A stretch of DNA of 64,000 nt. It comes from Sporolituus thermophilus DSM 23256. Lineage in GTDB: Bacteria; Bacillota; Negativicutes; Sporomusales; Thermosinaceae. The notes under the pieces were generated by a model. That model was not told where the DNA came from. It made no database searches and worked only from the letters and a program-made list of their open reading frames with translations. The DNA lies in the NCBI RefSeq assembly GCF_900102435.1, contig NZ_FNBU01000004.1, forward strand, positions 62,001-126,000. The letters are read 5' to 3'. Made by a program: the position numbers and the translations under genes. Below, in pieces: positions 53,747 to 62,533 of the stretch (position 1 is the first letter of the stretch; the number at the start of each line of letters is the position of its first letter).

Positions 53747-53775
53747 TTGACTAGTCAGTCATGAATTCGTACAAT
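53747..53775 (+). promoter_or_regulatory. Promoter of the MacAB-like operon with palindrome
   Basis: TTGACT (53747-53752) and TACAAT (53770-53775), 17 apart. TGACTAGTCA (53748-53757) is a perfect 10-base palindrome covering the -35, and a further GTCA follows. TetR-type repressors of efflux pumps often bind such sites. No regulator gene is adjacent. Confidence 0.6.
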
Positions 53776-53834
53776 GAAGTTAAAGATGTTAGCTTCAGAA
53801 CCAATAGACCGGATAAAGTGGAGGGGAGCACGCT

Positions 53835-54911
53835 ATGCAGGCCCTATGGCGCAACCTGCTGCAGCACAAAAAATGGTGGATCTTGTTAATAGTCATCGCG
53901 GTGGCGGTTAAATTCGGTACGCCACTTTTGAGGACAGAAACGAAACCGGCGATAGCTGGTCGCTCGGTGGCGGTGGAACGCGGTGACATTACATCAGTCG
54001 TATCTGCGACCGGAACAATCAAGCCGGTAAACAGTGTAGACATCAGCTCCAAAATAACAGGGTTGATTAAGGAAGTACGGGTAGCGGAAAATGAGCAGGT
54101 GAAAGCCGGCCAGGTTTTGGTTGTTTTGGATGACACCCATCTGCGGGCGCTTGTTAACCAGGCCGAGGCCCGTCTGGCCAATGCCGCCGCTAACTTGGAA
54201 CGCTTGCAGCGGCTGGCGGCTATCGGTGCGATTTCCCAGCAGCAATTGGACGCCGCCCGTATGGATTATAATGTGGCGAAAGCCGCCTACGACGATGCGC
54301 AGTCGCAGCTCGAGGATACGACCATCAAGGCGCCGATTGACGGCAAAGTCATCGGCAAACCTATTCCCGCCGGTCAGACCGTGGCGCCGGGTATTTCAAC
54401 CCCGATGGTGCTAATGACCATCGCGGATATGTCGAAAATGCAGATCGAAACCCAGATTGACGAGTCTGATATCGGCAAAGTAAAAGTGGGCCAAAAAGCC
54501 ACGTTCACGGTCGACGCTTACCCTGGCCAGACCTTTACCGGCGTGGTGTCCAGTATTTCGGAAAAGGCGTCCATTCAACAAAACGTCGTCTATTATCCCG
54601 TCATTATTGATGTGGAAACAGGCGCCGAGCTGCTTAAGCCCACCATGACGGCTCGGGTTTCCATCTTGGTGGGTGAGAGCAAGAATACGCTCTTAGTGCC
54701 GCTCATGGCGGTTAAAGAGAATAAAGGCCAACGTTATGTACAAGTACTGCGCGACGGTCAGCCCCAAAATATTCCGGTCACCACCGGACTGACGAGCGAC
54801 GATAAAATAGAGATTACCAGCGGCTTGGCCGAAGGCGACCTGGTTCTGCTGCCGCAGGCCAAGCAGCCGGCCGCGCCGCCCAATGCCCTCAGGCGGTTTT
54901 TAGGCCGTTAG
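53835..54911 (+). CDS. MacA-like periplasmic adaptor (HlyD/RND family)
   Basis: 358 residues. One N-terminal membrane helix ([16 protein letters not shown]) is followed by a lipoyl half, a coiled-coil hairpin (about residues 95-150), the second lipoyl half and a beta barrel. It bridges an inner-membrane ABC pump to the cell exterior or outer membrane. The three genes of this operon form one pump. GGAGGGGAG precedes the start. Confidence 0.9.
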   Translation: MQALWRNLLQHKKWWILLIVIAVAVKFGTPLLRTETKPAIAGRSVAVERGDITSVVSATGTIKPVNSVDISSKITGLIKEVRVAENEQVKAGQVLVVLDDTHLRALVNQAEARLANAAANLERLQRLAAIGAISQQQLDAARMDYNVAKAAYDDAQSQLEDTTIKAPIDGKVIGKPIPAGQTVAPGISTPMVLMTIADMSKMQIETQIDESDIGKVKVGQKATFTVDAYPGQTFTGVVSSISEKASIQQNVVYYPVIIDVETGAELLKPTMTARVSILVGESKNTLLVPLMAVKENKGQRYVQVLRDGQPQNIPVTTGLTSDDKIEITSGLAEGDLVLLPQAKQPAAPPNALRRFLGR

Positions 54912-54924
54912 CAGGGGTGGCGAC

Positions 54925-55602
54925 ATGAGTATTAATCTGAAAGAAATTACCAAAATATACCATATGGGCGACCAGGTAGTGCATGCTTTAGCCGGCGTAA
55001 CGCTGGACATTGCCGCCGGTGAGTTTACGGCCATCATGGGCCCGTCCGGTTCCGGCAAATCGACGCTGATGAATATCCTTGGTTGTCTTGATCGACCAAC
55101 TAGCGGCTCTTACCGGCTGGACGGACAGGAAGTCGCCAGCTTAAGTGACGATGAACTGGCGGTCATCCGCAATCAAAAAATTGGTTTTGTGTTTCAGAAC
55201 TTTAATTTACTGCCGCGCATGTCGGCCCTGCAAAATGTAGCGCTGCCGCTTGTCTACGCCGGGAAAGCCAAACATGAGCGATTAGAGCGCGCGGCACGGG
55301 CTTTAACCATGGTCGGCCTTGAACACCGTTTGCACCACCGTCCCAACGAATTGTCGGGTGGCCAGCGGCAGCGGGTGGCCATTGCCCGCGCGCTGGTCAA
55401 CAATCCGACTATCCTGATGGCCGACGAGCCGACCGGTAACCTTGACACCAAGTCAGGGGACGAGATCATGCAAATCTTTACCGAACTGAACCGGCAAGGA
55501 CGGACCATTATCCTAATCACGCATGAACCAGACATTGCCGCCTTTGCCCGCCGCATCATTCATATTCGCGACGGACAGGTCGTGCGGGACGAAAGGCGAT
55601 AG
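54925..55602 (+). CDS. MacB-like ABC transporter ATP-binding protein
   Basis: 225 residues. Walker [11 protein letters not shown]-loop [10 protein letters not shown], signature [15 protein letters not shown] and Walker [13 protein letters not shown] are all intact. It belongs to the LolD/MacB subgroup that powers mechanotransmission permeases. It starts 13 bases after the adaptor gene. Confidence 0.95.
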   Translation: MSINLKEITKIYHMGDQVVHALAGVTLDIAAGEFTAIMGPSGSGKSTLMNILGCLDRPTSGSYRLDGQEVASLSDDELAVIRNQKIGFVFQNFNLLPRMSALQNVALPLVYAGKAKHERLERAARALTMVGLEHRLHHRPNELSGGQRQRVAIARALVNNPTILMADEPTGNLDTKSGDEIMQIFTELNRQGRTIILITHEPDIAAFARRIIHIRDGQVVRDERR

Positions 55603-55617
55603 GGGGAGGAAAGCGAC

Positions 55618-56832
55618 GTGTTTTGGGAAAGCGTCCTTATTGCCCTCGAAGGGTTAAAAGCCAATAAGTTGCGCTCTATTCTCACCATGCTGGGCATCAT
55701 TATCGGCGTTGGCGCCGTTATCGCCATGGTGTCCATCGGCTTGGGCGTGCGGGAAAAGGTGCAAAACTCTATTGCTGGGCTTGGCAGTAATCTGCTTATT
55801 GTCACCCCGGGAGCGACGTCGCCCACCGGTGTCCGGCTGGCGGCCGGCTCGAGCACTACGCTGACGAACAAGGATGCCCAGGCCATTGCCCGGGAAATCG
55901 CCGGGGTCAGTATGGTCGCTCCCAGCGTCAGTCGGCAGTATCAAATCGTTTACGGCAACAAAAACTGGATCACCAACGTGCAGGGGACAACGCCGGAGTT
56001 TCTCGCTGTTCGCAATTTTACAATGGAAACGGGAACTTTTTTTACCAATCAAGACGTCGATACGCGTGCCCGCGTGGCCGTACTGGGCAAGACGGTGGCG
56101 GAAAATCTCTTTGGGGACATCAGCCCTGTCGGGCAGACCATCAGAATAAACAAAGCCCCGTTTCGCGTTATCGGCGTGCTGGAAGCTAAAGGTCAATCGG
56201 CAGGCGGCGCCGATCAAGATGATCTGGTTGTTATTCCCTTGACGACGGCGCAGGAGAGGATGCTGGGGATTACTTATCTGCACAGCATTAGTGTGCAAGC
56301 AGCAAGCCCGGAAGTAATCAACCAGGTGCAGGAGGATATTACCACCCTCCTGCGAACGCGCCACCGGCTGGGGCCGAATGTTCCCGACAACTTCACGGTG
56401 CGCAACCTGGCGGCCGTTATGGCCACTGCCGAGGAAACCACCCGAACAATCACGCTGCTGCTGGGGAACATTGCCGCCATTTCTCTCTTGGTTGGCGGCA
56501 TCGGCATCATGAATATCATGCTGGTGTCGGTAACGGAGCGGACGCGGGAAATAGGCATCCGCAAGGCCCTTGGCGCTACTTACCGCAATATTTTGCTTCA
56601 GTTTTTGATTGAAGCGGTCATTATTGGCGTGACCGGCGGCCTGATCGGTATTGCCGTGGGAATAGGCGGGGTGTATGTCATTTCGGTTCTTGCCGAATGG
56701 AATACGGTGATCTCATTTGCGGCTATCATCATGGCGTTTGGTTTTTCCGTACTTGTCGGCCTATTTTTCGGCATCTATCCCGCCCGTAAGGCAGCGCTGC
56801 TTGATCCCATCGAGGCTCTGCGGTATGAATAA
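55618..56832 (+). CDS. MacB/FtsX-type ABC permease
   Basis: 404 residues from GTG after GGGGGAGG. An N-terminal helix (LTMLGIIIGVGAVIAMVSIGLG), a large extracytoplasmic MacB_PCD domain and three C-terminal helices are seen. GGIGIMNIMLVSVTERTREI is the family coupling motif. The substrate may be an antibiotic, peptide or lipid; sequence does not decide. Confidence 0.92.
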   Translation: MFWESVLIALEGLKANKLRSILTMLGIIIGVGAVIAMVSIGLGVREKVQNSIAGLGSNLLIVTPGATSPTGVRLAAGSSTTLTNKDAQAIAREIAGVSMVAPSVSRQYQIVYGNKNWITNVQGTTPEFLAVRNFTMETGTFFTNQDVDTRARVAVLGKTVAENLFGDISPVGQTIRINKAPFRVIGVLEAKGQSAGGADQDDLVVIPLTTAQERMLGITYLHSISVQAASPEVINQVQEDITTLLRTRHRLGPNVPDNFTVRNLAAVMATAEETTRTITLLLGNIAAISLLVGGIGIMNIMLVSVTERTREIGIRKALGATYRNILLQFLIEAVIIGVTGGLIGIAVGIGGVYVISVLAEWNTVISFAAIIMAFGFSVLVGLFFGIYPARKAALLDPIEALRYE

Positions 56833-56842
56833 ATTTTGTTTC

Positions 56843-56851
56843 TGGTACAAT
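56843..56851 (+). promoter_or_regulatory. Extended -10 before the 45-residue gene
   Basis: TGGTACAAT (TG-N-TACAAT) sits 30 bases before the small gene. No good -35 was seen. Confidence 0.35.
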
Positions 56852-56881
56852 AAAAGACATAACCGGCGAAAGGAGTCGTTT

Positions 56882-57019
56882 ATGGGGTACATTTACGCCT
56901 TATGGAATTATCTAAAAACGGACAAGGCCCGCTATGATCTGATGGACTATATTCGGGCCGCTGTCATTATTGGCGCGGTCATGGCCATGGTGCGCGTGCT
57001 GGCGGACATCCTTCTTTAG
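56882..57019 (+). CDS. Small membrane protein (45 residues)
   Basis: The reading frame starts at ATG 56882 after AAAGGAG. The sequence MGYIYALWNYLKTDKARYDL precedes a single helix (AAVIIGAVMAMVRVLADILL). It has its own promoter-like and ribosome sites and ends 80 bases before nadD. The family is unknown. The membrane helix and good ribosome site make a real gene likely. Confidence 0.6.
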   Translation: MGYIYALWNYLKTDKARYDLMDYIRAAVIIGAVMAMVRVLADILL

Positions 57020-57035
57020 CCCGCCATTTTGTTTC

Positions 57036-57064
57036 TTCCAAGTAGGACAACACTCTGCTATAAT
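57036..57064 (+). promoter_or_regulatory. Promoter of nadD
   Basis: TTCCAA and TGCTATAAT (extended -10 with TATAAT at 57059-57064) are 17 bases apart. Confidence 0.6.
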
Positions 57065-57100
57065 AGGGAAAGAACTTATTCATAGCAGGGAGAGGGCCAA

Positions 57101-57718
57101 ATGGCGGAGTGTAAGACACGGATCGGCATTATGGGCGGTACTTTCGATCCCATTCACATTGGTCATCTTGTGACGGCGGAAGCAGTCCGGATTGAGTTCG
57201 GCTTGGACAAAGTGCTTTTCATTCCGGCTGCTAATCCGCCGCATAAGCAGCATGCGCAGGTAACGCCGGCGATTCACCGTTATATTATGACGGTTATGGC
57301 GACCTATTCCAACCCCAGTTTTTTTGTATCGCCCATCGAGCTTGAGCGACCAGGCCCATCCTATACCATTGATACAGTACGGGCCCTTATTGACCAATAT
57401 GGCGAAAAATCGGATTTCTATTTCATTACCGGCGCCGATGCCATTGCCGACTTGCCAACCTGGAAAGACATTGACGAACTGCTCGGTTTGTGCCATTTCG
57501 TCGCTGCTACCCGGCCCGGATGCATCAGCATGATCGATGCGGTCATTCGCCGGTTCGGGGCCAAAGGCCGTCAGCGTATTCACCGGCTATCCACGCCGGA
57601 GCTCGAGATTTCGTCTACCGATATCCGCGAGCGCGTAAAACTTGGGCGGTCGATTAAATACATTGTCCCCGAAAGCGTGGAGCAGTATATTCTTAAAGAA
57701 GGCTTATACCGTAGCTAG
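57101..57718 (+). CDS. nadD: Nicotinate-nucleotide adenylyltransferase
   Basis: 205 residues. GGTFDPIHIGHL carries the nucleotidyltransferase HxGH motif and SSTDIRERVKLG the second site. It adenylates nicotinate mononucleotide in NAD synthesis. In most Firmicutes it is followed by yqeK and rsfS, here with an RRM gene and an LCP gene inserted. Confidence 0.96.
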   Translation: MAECKTRIGIMGGTFDPIHIGHLVTAEAVRIEFGLDKVLFIPAANPPHKQHAQVTPAIHRYIMTVMATYSNPSFFVSPIELERPGPSYTIDTVRALIDQYGEKSDFYFITGADAIADLPTWKDIDELLGLCHFVAATRPGCISMIDAVIRRFGAKGRQRIHRLSTPELEISSTDIRERVKLGRSIKYIVPESVEQYILKEGLYRS

Positions 57719-57750
57719 CAGTGTGCCAAATTAAGGCAGGCATAAATTAC

Positions 57751-57811
57751 GGAGAATCGTAAATAATGAAAATGTAAACATCATTCCAATTCGCGAAAGA
57801 GGTGATTCTCC
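57751..57811 (+). promoter_or_regulatory. Long-range stem around the RRM gene ribosome site
   Basis: GGAGAATC (57751-57758) is complementary to GATTCTCC (57804-57811). The 3' arm lies between the Shine-Dalgarno AGAGGTG and the ATG, so folding would block translation. Bacterial RRM genes are often cold-regulated. Confidence 0.45.
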
Positions 57812-57813
57812 GC

Positions 57814-58065
57814 ATGGCAAAAACTCTGTATGTCGGCAATCTTCCTTGGGGAACTACTGAAGCGGCTCTTGCTGATGCTTTCCGGCCGTATGGCACTGTA
57901 TACTCCAGCCGTATCATTATGGATAAGGAAACAGGGCGCTCCCGGGGGTTCGGCTTTGTCGAAGTAGCCGATGAAGATGCTGAAAAAATGGTTACGGCAA
58001 TGAATGGCTCAGAGCTTGGCGGTCGCCAGATTGTCGTCAACGAAGCCAAACCGCGCCAAGAGTAA
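57814..58065 (+). CDS. RRM-type RNA-binding protein
   Basis: 83 residues forming one RRM domain: RNP2 LYVGNL at residues 5-10 and RNP1 RGFGFVEV near 48. The ATG at 57814 follows AGAGGTGAT. Such single-RRM proteins occur in cyanobacteria and scattered Firmicutes, and in several cases respond to cold. It is bounded by a terminator downstream. Confidence 0.93.
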   Translation: MAKTLYVGNLPWGTTEAALADAFRPYGTVYSSRIIMDKETGRSRGFGFVEVADEDAEKMVTAMNGSELGGRQIVVNEAKPRQE

Positions 58066-58099
58066 GTACTGAGCAAGCGCCAACTTGATATAGGGAAAG

Positions 58100-58128
58100 A
58101 GCCTCCTTGCGGGGGCTTTTTATTTTTA
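58100..58128 (+). terminator. Intrinsic terminator
   Basis: AGCCTCC and GGGGGCT pair over TTGC, followed by TTTTTATTTTT. Confidence 0.8.
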
Positions 58129-58174
58129 GAGGAATAATGGGAGAAAAGGGCGAATTTTGCTGTGGGTGAAAGTT

Positions 58175-58741
58175 ATGGATTACGAACAAATTAAGGCAAA
58201 TTTGGCACGGCGCCTAACGCCTAAGCGACTGGCTCATTCCGTAGGTGTAAGCGAAACATCCGCCTGGCTTGCGGAAAAATACGGCGCTGACGTCCGTCAG
58301 GCGCGGCTGGCCGGTCTGGTGCATGACTGCGCCCGGGAGATGACCAGCAATAACCTATTGCAATTGGCTGAGGCCTTTGGTATAGTGGTGAATGATGTCG
58401 AACGGCAGGAGCCTGTTTTGCTTCACGCCCCTGTCGGGGCGGCGCTGGCTGAACGGGAATACGGCATCCGCGACCCCCAAATCCTGCGGGCGATTGCCCT
58501 GCATACCACCGGCGGCGCAGATTTAACATTGTTGGATAAAATTATCTACCTTGCCGATTTTATCGAGCCTCATCGCGATTTTCCCGGCGTAGACAAGCTG
58601 CGTTCGCTGGCGCGAATCGATTTGGACGCGGCAGTACTTGCCGCATATGACCAGACGCTGCAGTATATTGTCGGTCGCCGTGCCCTGCTCCACCCGGCTA
58701 CGGTAGAAGGCCGCAACCAGTTGCTGATAAAGCTGAAATAG
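58175..58741 (+). CDS. yqeK: YqeK-type HD-domain symmetrical Ap4A hydrolase
   Basis: 188 residues. The HD motif (HSVGVSETSAWLAEKYG, LAGLVHDCAREM) and ALHTTGGADLTLLDKIIYLADFIEPHR are family blocks. YqeK cleaves Ap4A to two ADP. GGGTGA precedes the ATG at 58175. Confidence 0.93.
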   Translation: MDYEQIKANLARRLTPKRLAHSVGVSETSAWLAEKYGADVRQARLAGLVHDCAREMTSNNLLQLAEAFGIVVNDVERQEPVLLHAPVGAALAEREYGIRDPQILRAIALHTTGGADLTLLDKIIYLADFIEPHRDFPGVDKLRSLARIDLDAAVLAAYDQTLQYIVGRRALLHPATVEGRNQLLIKLK

Positions 58742-58776
58742 TATTTGTGCATTTGTCTTGGGAGAGGAGGATGACT

Positions 58777-59745
58777 ATGCGCAAAACGCGACGTCGCATC
58801 CGCTGGTCCCGCGTCTTTTTGCTACTCTTGGTGATTGCTGCTCTAACCATTTCGTTGGCCGGCGCGGCTCTTTACGCCTATGAAACTTTTTTTGCGGCGC
58901 CGGTGACCGCGCGGCAGACGCCGGCGCCGGGGTCGTCCCTGCCTTCTGCTGATAAGCTTAATAAACGCATAAACGTGTTGCTTTTGGGGGTTGATGACGG
59001 CGATACCGAAACACCGGGGGCTCCCCGACGCTCCGATACGATGATGGTAGCCAGCGTCAATCCGGATGACGGCACGGTTAGCCTGCTATCCATTCCCCGT
59101 GATACGCGGGTGGTCATTCCCGGACACAAGGGTTATGATAAAATTACCCATGCCTTCGCCTACGGTGGGCCACAGCTTGCCGTCCGTACTGTCGAAGAAC
59201 TGCTCGCCATTCCGATTCACTATTATGTGGTCGTTGATTGGCGGGGGTTCATAAAGTTGATTGATATTCTGGGCGGCGTCGATCTTTATGTGGAAAGTAA
59301 CATGGATTATGAAGATCCCTATGCCGGTTTGAAAATTCATTTGGATAAAGGTTATCAGCATCTGGATGGCCAAAAGGCAGGTCAGTACGTTCGCTTTCGC
59401 CATGACGAGCTGGGGGATATTGGTCGCGTGCAGCGCCAGCAGCGATTTTTGAAGGCGCTGGCCAATGAAATGCTGCAGGTTGGGACCATTTTTAAACTGC
59501 CGGCTTTGGTGTCAACCATTGATCAGTATGTTGAGACCGACATGAGCCTGTTTACGATGATGAGGTTGGCTAACAGCCTTAAAGGACTGCCGGCCGGCGG
59601 TGTGCGTACCGAAGTACTGCCTGGTAATTTTGCCACTATCGACGGTCTCAGTTTTTGGGTAGTAGACAAAGAACAGACCAAACGCATTGTAGAAAAAATG
59701 TTTACGGTAAAAACTACCAATGTTGGCCAACTGCCGACCCGTTAA
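58777..59745 (+). CDS. LytR-CpsA-Psr family glycopolymer transferase
   Basis: 322 residues. An Arg-rich cytoplasmic start, one membrane helix (VFLLLLVIAALTISLAGAAL) and an LCP domain with RRSDTMMVASVNP, IPRDTRV and the late QYVRFRHDELGDIGRVQRQQ. LCP proteins join secondary polymers to peptidoglycan. GAGAGGAGG decides for the ATG at 58777 over 58771. Between yqeK and rsfS an LCP gene is a common Firmicute arrangement. Confidence 0.93.
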   Translation: MRKTRRRIRWSRVFLLLLVIAALTISLAGAALYAYETFFAAPVTARQTPAPGSSLPSADKLNKRINVLLLGVDDGDTETPGAPRRSDTMMVASVNPDDGTVSLLSIPRDTRVVIPGHKGYDKITHAFAYGGPQLAVRTVEELLAIPIHYYVVVDWRGFIKLIDILGGVDLYVESNMDYEDPYAGLKIHLDKGYQHLDGQKAGQYVRFRHDELGDIGRVQRQQRFLKALANEMLQVGTIFKLPALVSTIDQYVETDMSLFTMMRLANSLKGLPAGGVRTEVLPGNFATIDGLSFWVVDKEQTKRIVEKMFTVKTTNVGQLPTR

Positions 59746-59746
59746 A

Positions 59747-59781
59747 CCAACAACCTGCGGTTTTCAGCCGCAGGTTGTTGG
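59747..59781 (+). terminator. Intrinsic-type hairpin
   Basis: CCAACAACCTGCGG and its complement form a 14-bp stem over TTTTCAG. The following T-run is short. Confidence 0.75.
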
Positions 59782-59863
59782 CCTGTTCAAATTCCCGGCC
59801 TTGAGGACAGCCAGGCTTGCACCGGCGCTAAAAGCCAGGCGCGCAAGTTTTCCGAGAGGAGCC

Positions 59864-59891
59864 TTGGCGTTTGAAGAGAATAGAATATTAT
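59864..59891 (+). promoter_or_regulatory. Promoter of rsfS
   Basis: TTGGCG (59864-59869) and TATTAT (59886-59891) are 16 bases apart. Confidence 0.45.
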
Positions 59892-59939
59892 AAGATGAAG
59901 AAGCTAAATTAGAGTTACTCATTTGCAGGAGGTAGAGTA

Positions 59940-60290
59940 ATGACTGATACACCCATTCATATGCCGGAACTGGTTGCCGCCGCGGCCAGTGATAAAAAAG
60001 CCCGTGATATTGTAATCCTTGATGTGCAAGGCATATCGCCCGTGACCGATTATTTTGTTATTTGCAGTGCCAACACCAGCACGCAAGTCCAGGCTATTGC
60101 CGACAATATCGAGGAAAAACTTGAGGAGAAAGGCGTTAAGCCTTTGCACAAGGAAGGATACCGCGAGGCACGGTGGGTGCTATTAGACTACGGTTCCTGC
60201 GTGGCCCATATCTTTGTGGAAGAGGACCGGCGGTTTTACAACCTTGAACGGCTGTGGGGCGATGCAAAAGCCAAGGTGTACCATGAATAG
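59940..60290 (+). CDS. rsfS: Ribosomal silencing factor RsfS
   Basis: 116 residues. DIVILDVQGISPVTDYFVIC, SANTSTQVQAIADNIEEKL and the ending GSCVAHIFVEEDRRFYNLE are diagnostic. It binds L14 and blocks subunit joining in starvation. GCAGGAGGT precedes the start. It overlaps the next gene by 8 bases. Confidence 0.96.
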   Translation: MTDTPIHMPELVAAAASDKKARDIVILDVQGISPVTDYFVICSANTSTQVQAIADNIEEKLEEKGVKPLHKEGYREARWVLLDYGSCVAHIFVEEDRRFYNLERLWGDAKAKVYHE

Positions 60291-61194
60291 TCGCTCTAAG
60301 TCTATGACCGCGCCCCGACTGGAGCCCGGGCAGGTAGTAACGCTGAAAGTAGCACGGCAGACAGATCTGGGAGCTTTTTTGGATGCCGGCACCGGCCGGA
60401 CGGCAGATGACATTTTGCTGCATAAAATGCAGCAAACGGCGGCGGTAGCAGTCGGGGAAGAAGTTAAAGTTTACTTATATCGCGATCCCAAAGGCCGTTT
60501 AGCTGCCAGTATGCGTTTGCCACAGATGCGGCCTGGACAGATTGCCAGGGTAAAAGTGATTAATGTCACCCGGGATGGAGCTTTTGTCGATATCGGGGCG
60601 GAGCGGGGCGTATTTATGCCTTTTGCCGGTATGCGCGGCCGGGTAAAGCGCGGCGACCGGGTATGGGTCAAGCTGTATACGGACAAGTCCGGACGGCCGG
60701 CGGTCACGATGGACGTGGACGAAGAAATCGCCCGGGCGGCACGGCCGGCTCAGGATATAAAAATTGGAGATCAGGTTACCGGCACCATTTATAGTGAAGG
60801 GGAAAGCGGTTTCTTTTTATTTACCGCCGAACGTTACATCGCTTTTCTCCATAAAGACGAGGTTACCAGGCCGCTGAGAATGGGCGAGGAGATTACCGTC
60901 AGAGTGACGTATCTTCGTCCTGACGGCCGTATCAATGTTTCGATGCGGCCGCAAAAGGAAGATGCCATTGACGTAGATGCCCAAAACATTTTGGCCATGC
61001 TGCGCTCGCGCGGCGGTAAGATGCCTTACAGCGACGATACGGCACCGGAAGTGATCAAAGAAAAGTTTCAGATCAGCAAAGCTGCCTTTAAACGCGCGCT
61101 AGGACGCCTCATGAAAGAAGGGCTTGTCGTTCAGCGGGAAGGCTGGACATACCTGGCCGGGCAAGAGCATGAAGGAGCGGGAAAGCAGCCGTAG
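60283..61194 (+). CDS. cvfB: CvfB-like S1 RNA-binding protein
   Basis: 303 residues from ATG at 60283, overlapping the rsfS stop. Three S1-type modules are seen (VTLKVARQTDLGAFLDAG, ARVKVINVTRDGAFVDIG, VTGTIYSEGESGFFLF) and a C-terminal winged helix (KEKFQISKAAFKRALGRLMKEG). CvfB affects virulence and RNA metabolism in Staphylococcus. A longer frame from 60214 lies inside rsfS and is not used. Confidence 0.88.
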   Translation: MNSRSKSMTAPRLEPGQVVTLKVARQTDLGAFLDAGTGRTADDILLHKMQQTAAVAVGEEVKVYLYRDPKGRLAASMRLPQMRPGQIARVKVINVTRDGAFVDIGAERGVFMPFAGMRGRVKRGDRVWVKLYTDKSGRPAVTMDVDEEIARAARPAQDIKIGDQVTGTIYSEGESGFFLFTAERYIAFLHKDEVTRPLRMGEEITVRVTYLRPDGRINVSMRPQKEDAIDVDAQNILAMLRSRGGKMPYSDDTAPEVIKEKFQISKAAFKRALGRLMKEGLVVQREGWTYLAGQEHEGAGKQP

Positions 61195-61209
61195 GGCTTG
61201 CTTTCCCGC
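61177..61209 (+). terminator. Hairpin overlapping the cvfB stop
   Basis: GCGGGAAAGCA and TGCTTTCCCGC form an 11-bp stem spanning the stop codon. Confidence 0.65.
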
Positions 61210-61243
61210 GGTAAACTCAAGAAAAATTTTTATAACAAAACTG

Positions 61244-61273
61244 TTGACATTATGTCGCGTAATACGATATAAT
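61244..61273 (+). promoter_or_regulatory. Sigma-A promoter of the tRNA gene
   Basis: TTGACA and TATAAT, both consensus, are 18 bases apart, about 45 bases before the tRNA. Confidence 0.85.
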
Positions 61274-61317
61274 AACCAATGTCGGCGGAACATGCGGCGA
61301 CAAAATGATAAAGAGTA

Positions 61318-61394
<77 letters not shown>

Positions 61395-61398
61395 AGTA

Positions 61399-61443
61399 AA
61401 ATTAAGGTCTGCGAGGTGCCTACCACGTAGGCCTTAATTTTTT
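61399..61443 (+). terminator. Intrinsic terminator after tRNA-Ala
   Basis: AATTAAGG and CCTTAATT, with inner GTCTGC/GTAGGC pairing, are followed by TTTTTT. Confidence 0.8.
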
Positions 61444-61792
61444 ATATTTACTAACAATCTGGTATGCAAGCATACCGGATTTAGCAAAGGGCAAAGGTTT
61501 GTGTAGGTCTTGCTCAAAACAGTTACTCATTTTGTCAAAGGCAACGTTGAAGCGGCAACCAAGCGGCATTTCAAAAAGAAGTTGCCCCTTAGTTTCCATT
61601 GTATCCACGGTGTGGGTCCTGGATCGCATTTGCTTTAAAGCGGGTATAATTGTGCAGAAACCGGAACTCCAAATCTTCCGATATATGTCGGAAGTTGTTT
61701 ATTTTTGCGCATTGTATTTTGCTTACGGCTATAATATTATGAAATTACCAGTGGCTCTCTTTTCCACGACGGAATGAAAAGAGGCGGTATTG
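61444..61792. other. Gap without a convincing gene
   Basis: About 350 bases. A 69-codon reverse frame (61629 to 61420) has no ribosome site and no family I can name. A hairpin CTTCCGA-TATATG-TCGGAAG lies at 61676-61695. TATAAT near 61731 could serve the next gene. The stretch may be a decayed gene. Confidence 0.4.
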
Positions 61793-62272
61793 GTGACAAA
61801 AGCGTTAGTATGGCATTATGCCATTCATCTGGCGAAACTTTTTACCGTCGGCTATATTTTTTACCGGCTAGGGAAGAAGTTTCATGCTACTAACCCCTAT
61901 TGGCATTACCTGATACCAATTTGGAACTATGTCATTTTGTGCCGCTGCGCAAGGATATCGCCTTATTACGCAGTAGGTTACCATGCCGCCTATTTTGCGG
62001 CTTCCGTTTTGCGACTAGTGGCCGAATATCTCAAGGAGCCGGCGTTGGCGAATATTTGGCTTTGTCTGTTTATTCTTTGTATTCTTGCCGAGGCGGAGAT
62101 TTTTGGCAACCTGGCAGAACGTCTGAAAAAAGACTTTTGGCTGTACGGCTTAAGTGGATTTATGGCCTATTTTCCGTTGGCCTTGCTTGTTTTGTCCAAA
62201 AATGAGCCGGAAGAGGCGCTGCGGGCGCAGCCACCTCTTCCGGACAATAGAAGTGACTATCACGTGTATTAA
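61793..62272 (+). CDS. Membrane protein of unknown function
   Basis: About 159 residues from GTG at 61793 (a TTG lies 3 bases earlier), after GAGGCGG. Three to four hydrophobic segments are seen, with YWHYLIPIWNYVILCRCARIS in the middle, which recalls small membrane proteins with a PIxNxxxL motif. The tail is short and charged. It is a single-gene unit with a terminator. Function unknown. Confidence 0.65.
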   Translation: MTKALVWHYAIHLAKLFTVGYIFYRLGKKFHATNPYWHYLIPIWNYVILCRCARISPYYAVGYHAAYFAASVLRLVAEYLKEPALANIWLCLFILCILAEAEIFGNLAERLKKDFWLYGLSGFMAYFPLALLVLSKNEPEEALRAQPPLPDNRSDYHVY

Positions 62273-62299
62273 CCGGCTAAAGGCCGGTTATCGATTTTT
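62270..62299 (+). terminator. Terminator after the membrane protein gene
   Basis: TAACCGGC and GCCGGTTA form an 8-bp stem followed by TCGATTTTT. Confidence 0.75.
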
Positions 62300-62301
62300 C
62301 G

Positions 62302-62533
62302 ATAAAAACTAAGGGCGGAGGAGTACAAACTCCTCCGCCCAAATGCCCCATCCCTACAGATAACATCGACCGAAAACTAACCAAGATTAAGTCGATCCGG
62401 TAACTCTGGGGAATGGTATCACGCGGCTTAAGTGAGGGTTAAATACAGAGAGACACTATCCCGGTTTCAATCCAAGAAAAACACTTGACCAAACTTGCAA
62501 GGGTTTAAACCAGAGAAAGTAGGGATGGTGCTT
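62302..62533 (-). ncRNA. Structured RNA on the reverse strand, 6S-RNA-like
   Basis: Read on the reverse strand, TTGCGT (62568-62563) and TATGCT (62545-62540) with 17 bases between form a promoter. The transcript opens with GC-A-CCATCCCTAC (62531-62519), which pairs with GTAGGGATGG-G-GC (62357-62345) to close a domain of about 190 bases. Inside are CTCTGG/CCAGAG, ATCGAC/GTCGAT and a GGTTT/AAACC hairpin. A perfect 12-bp terminator follows. The long closing helix, size and own terminator suggest 6S RNA. No consensus core was verified, so another RNA class is possible. Confidence 0.5.
62313..62340 (-). terminator. Terminator of the reverse-strand RNA
   Basis: GGGCGGAGGAGT and its complement form a perfect 12-bp stem over a 4-base loop. 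On the reverse strand it is followed by TTAGTTTTTATC. Confidence 0.8.

Noticed and set aside
61420-61629. 69-codon reverse-strand frame, possible transposase remnant
   Set aside because: No ribosome site, no recognised domain and no inverted repeats around it.
62380-62450. Forward-strand GGTATCACGCGG resembling a T-box core
   Set aside because: The conserved T-box sequence is interrupted, there is no following antiterminator or aminoacyl-tRNA gene, and the reverse strand folds far better as an independent RNA.
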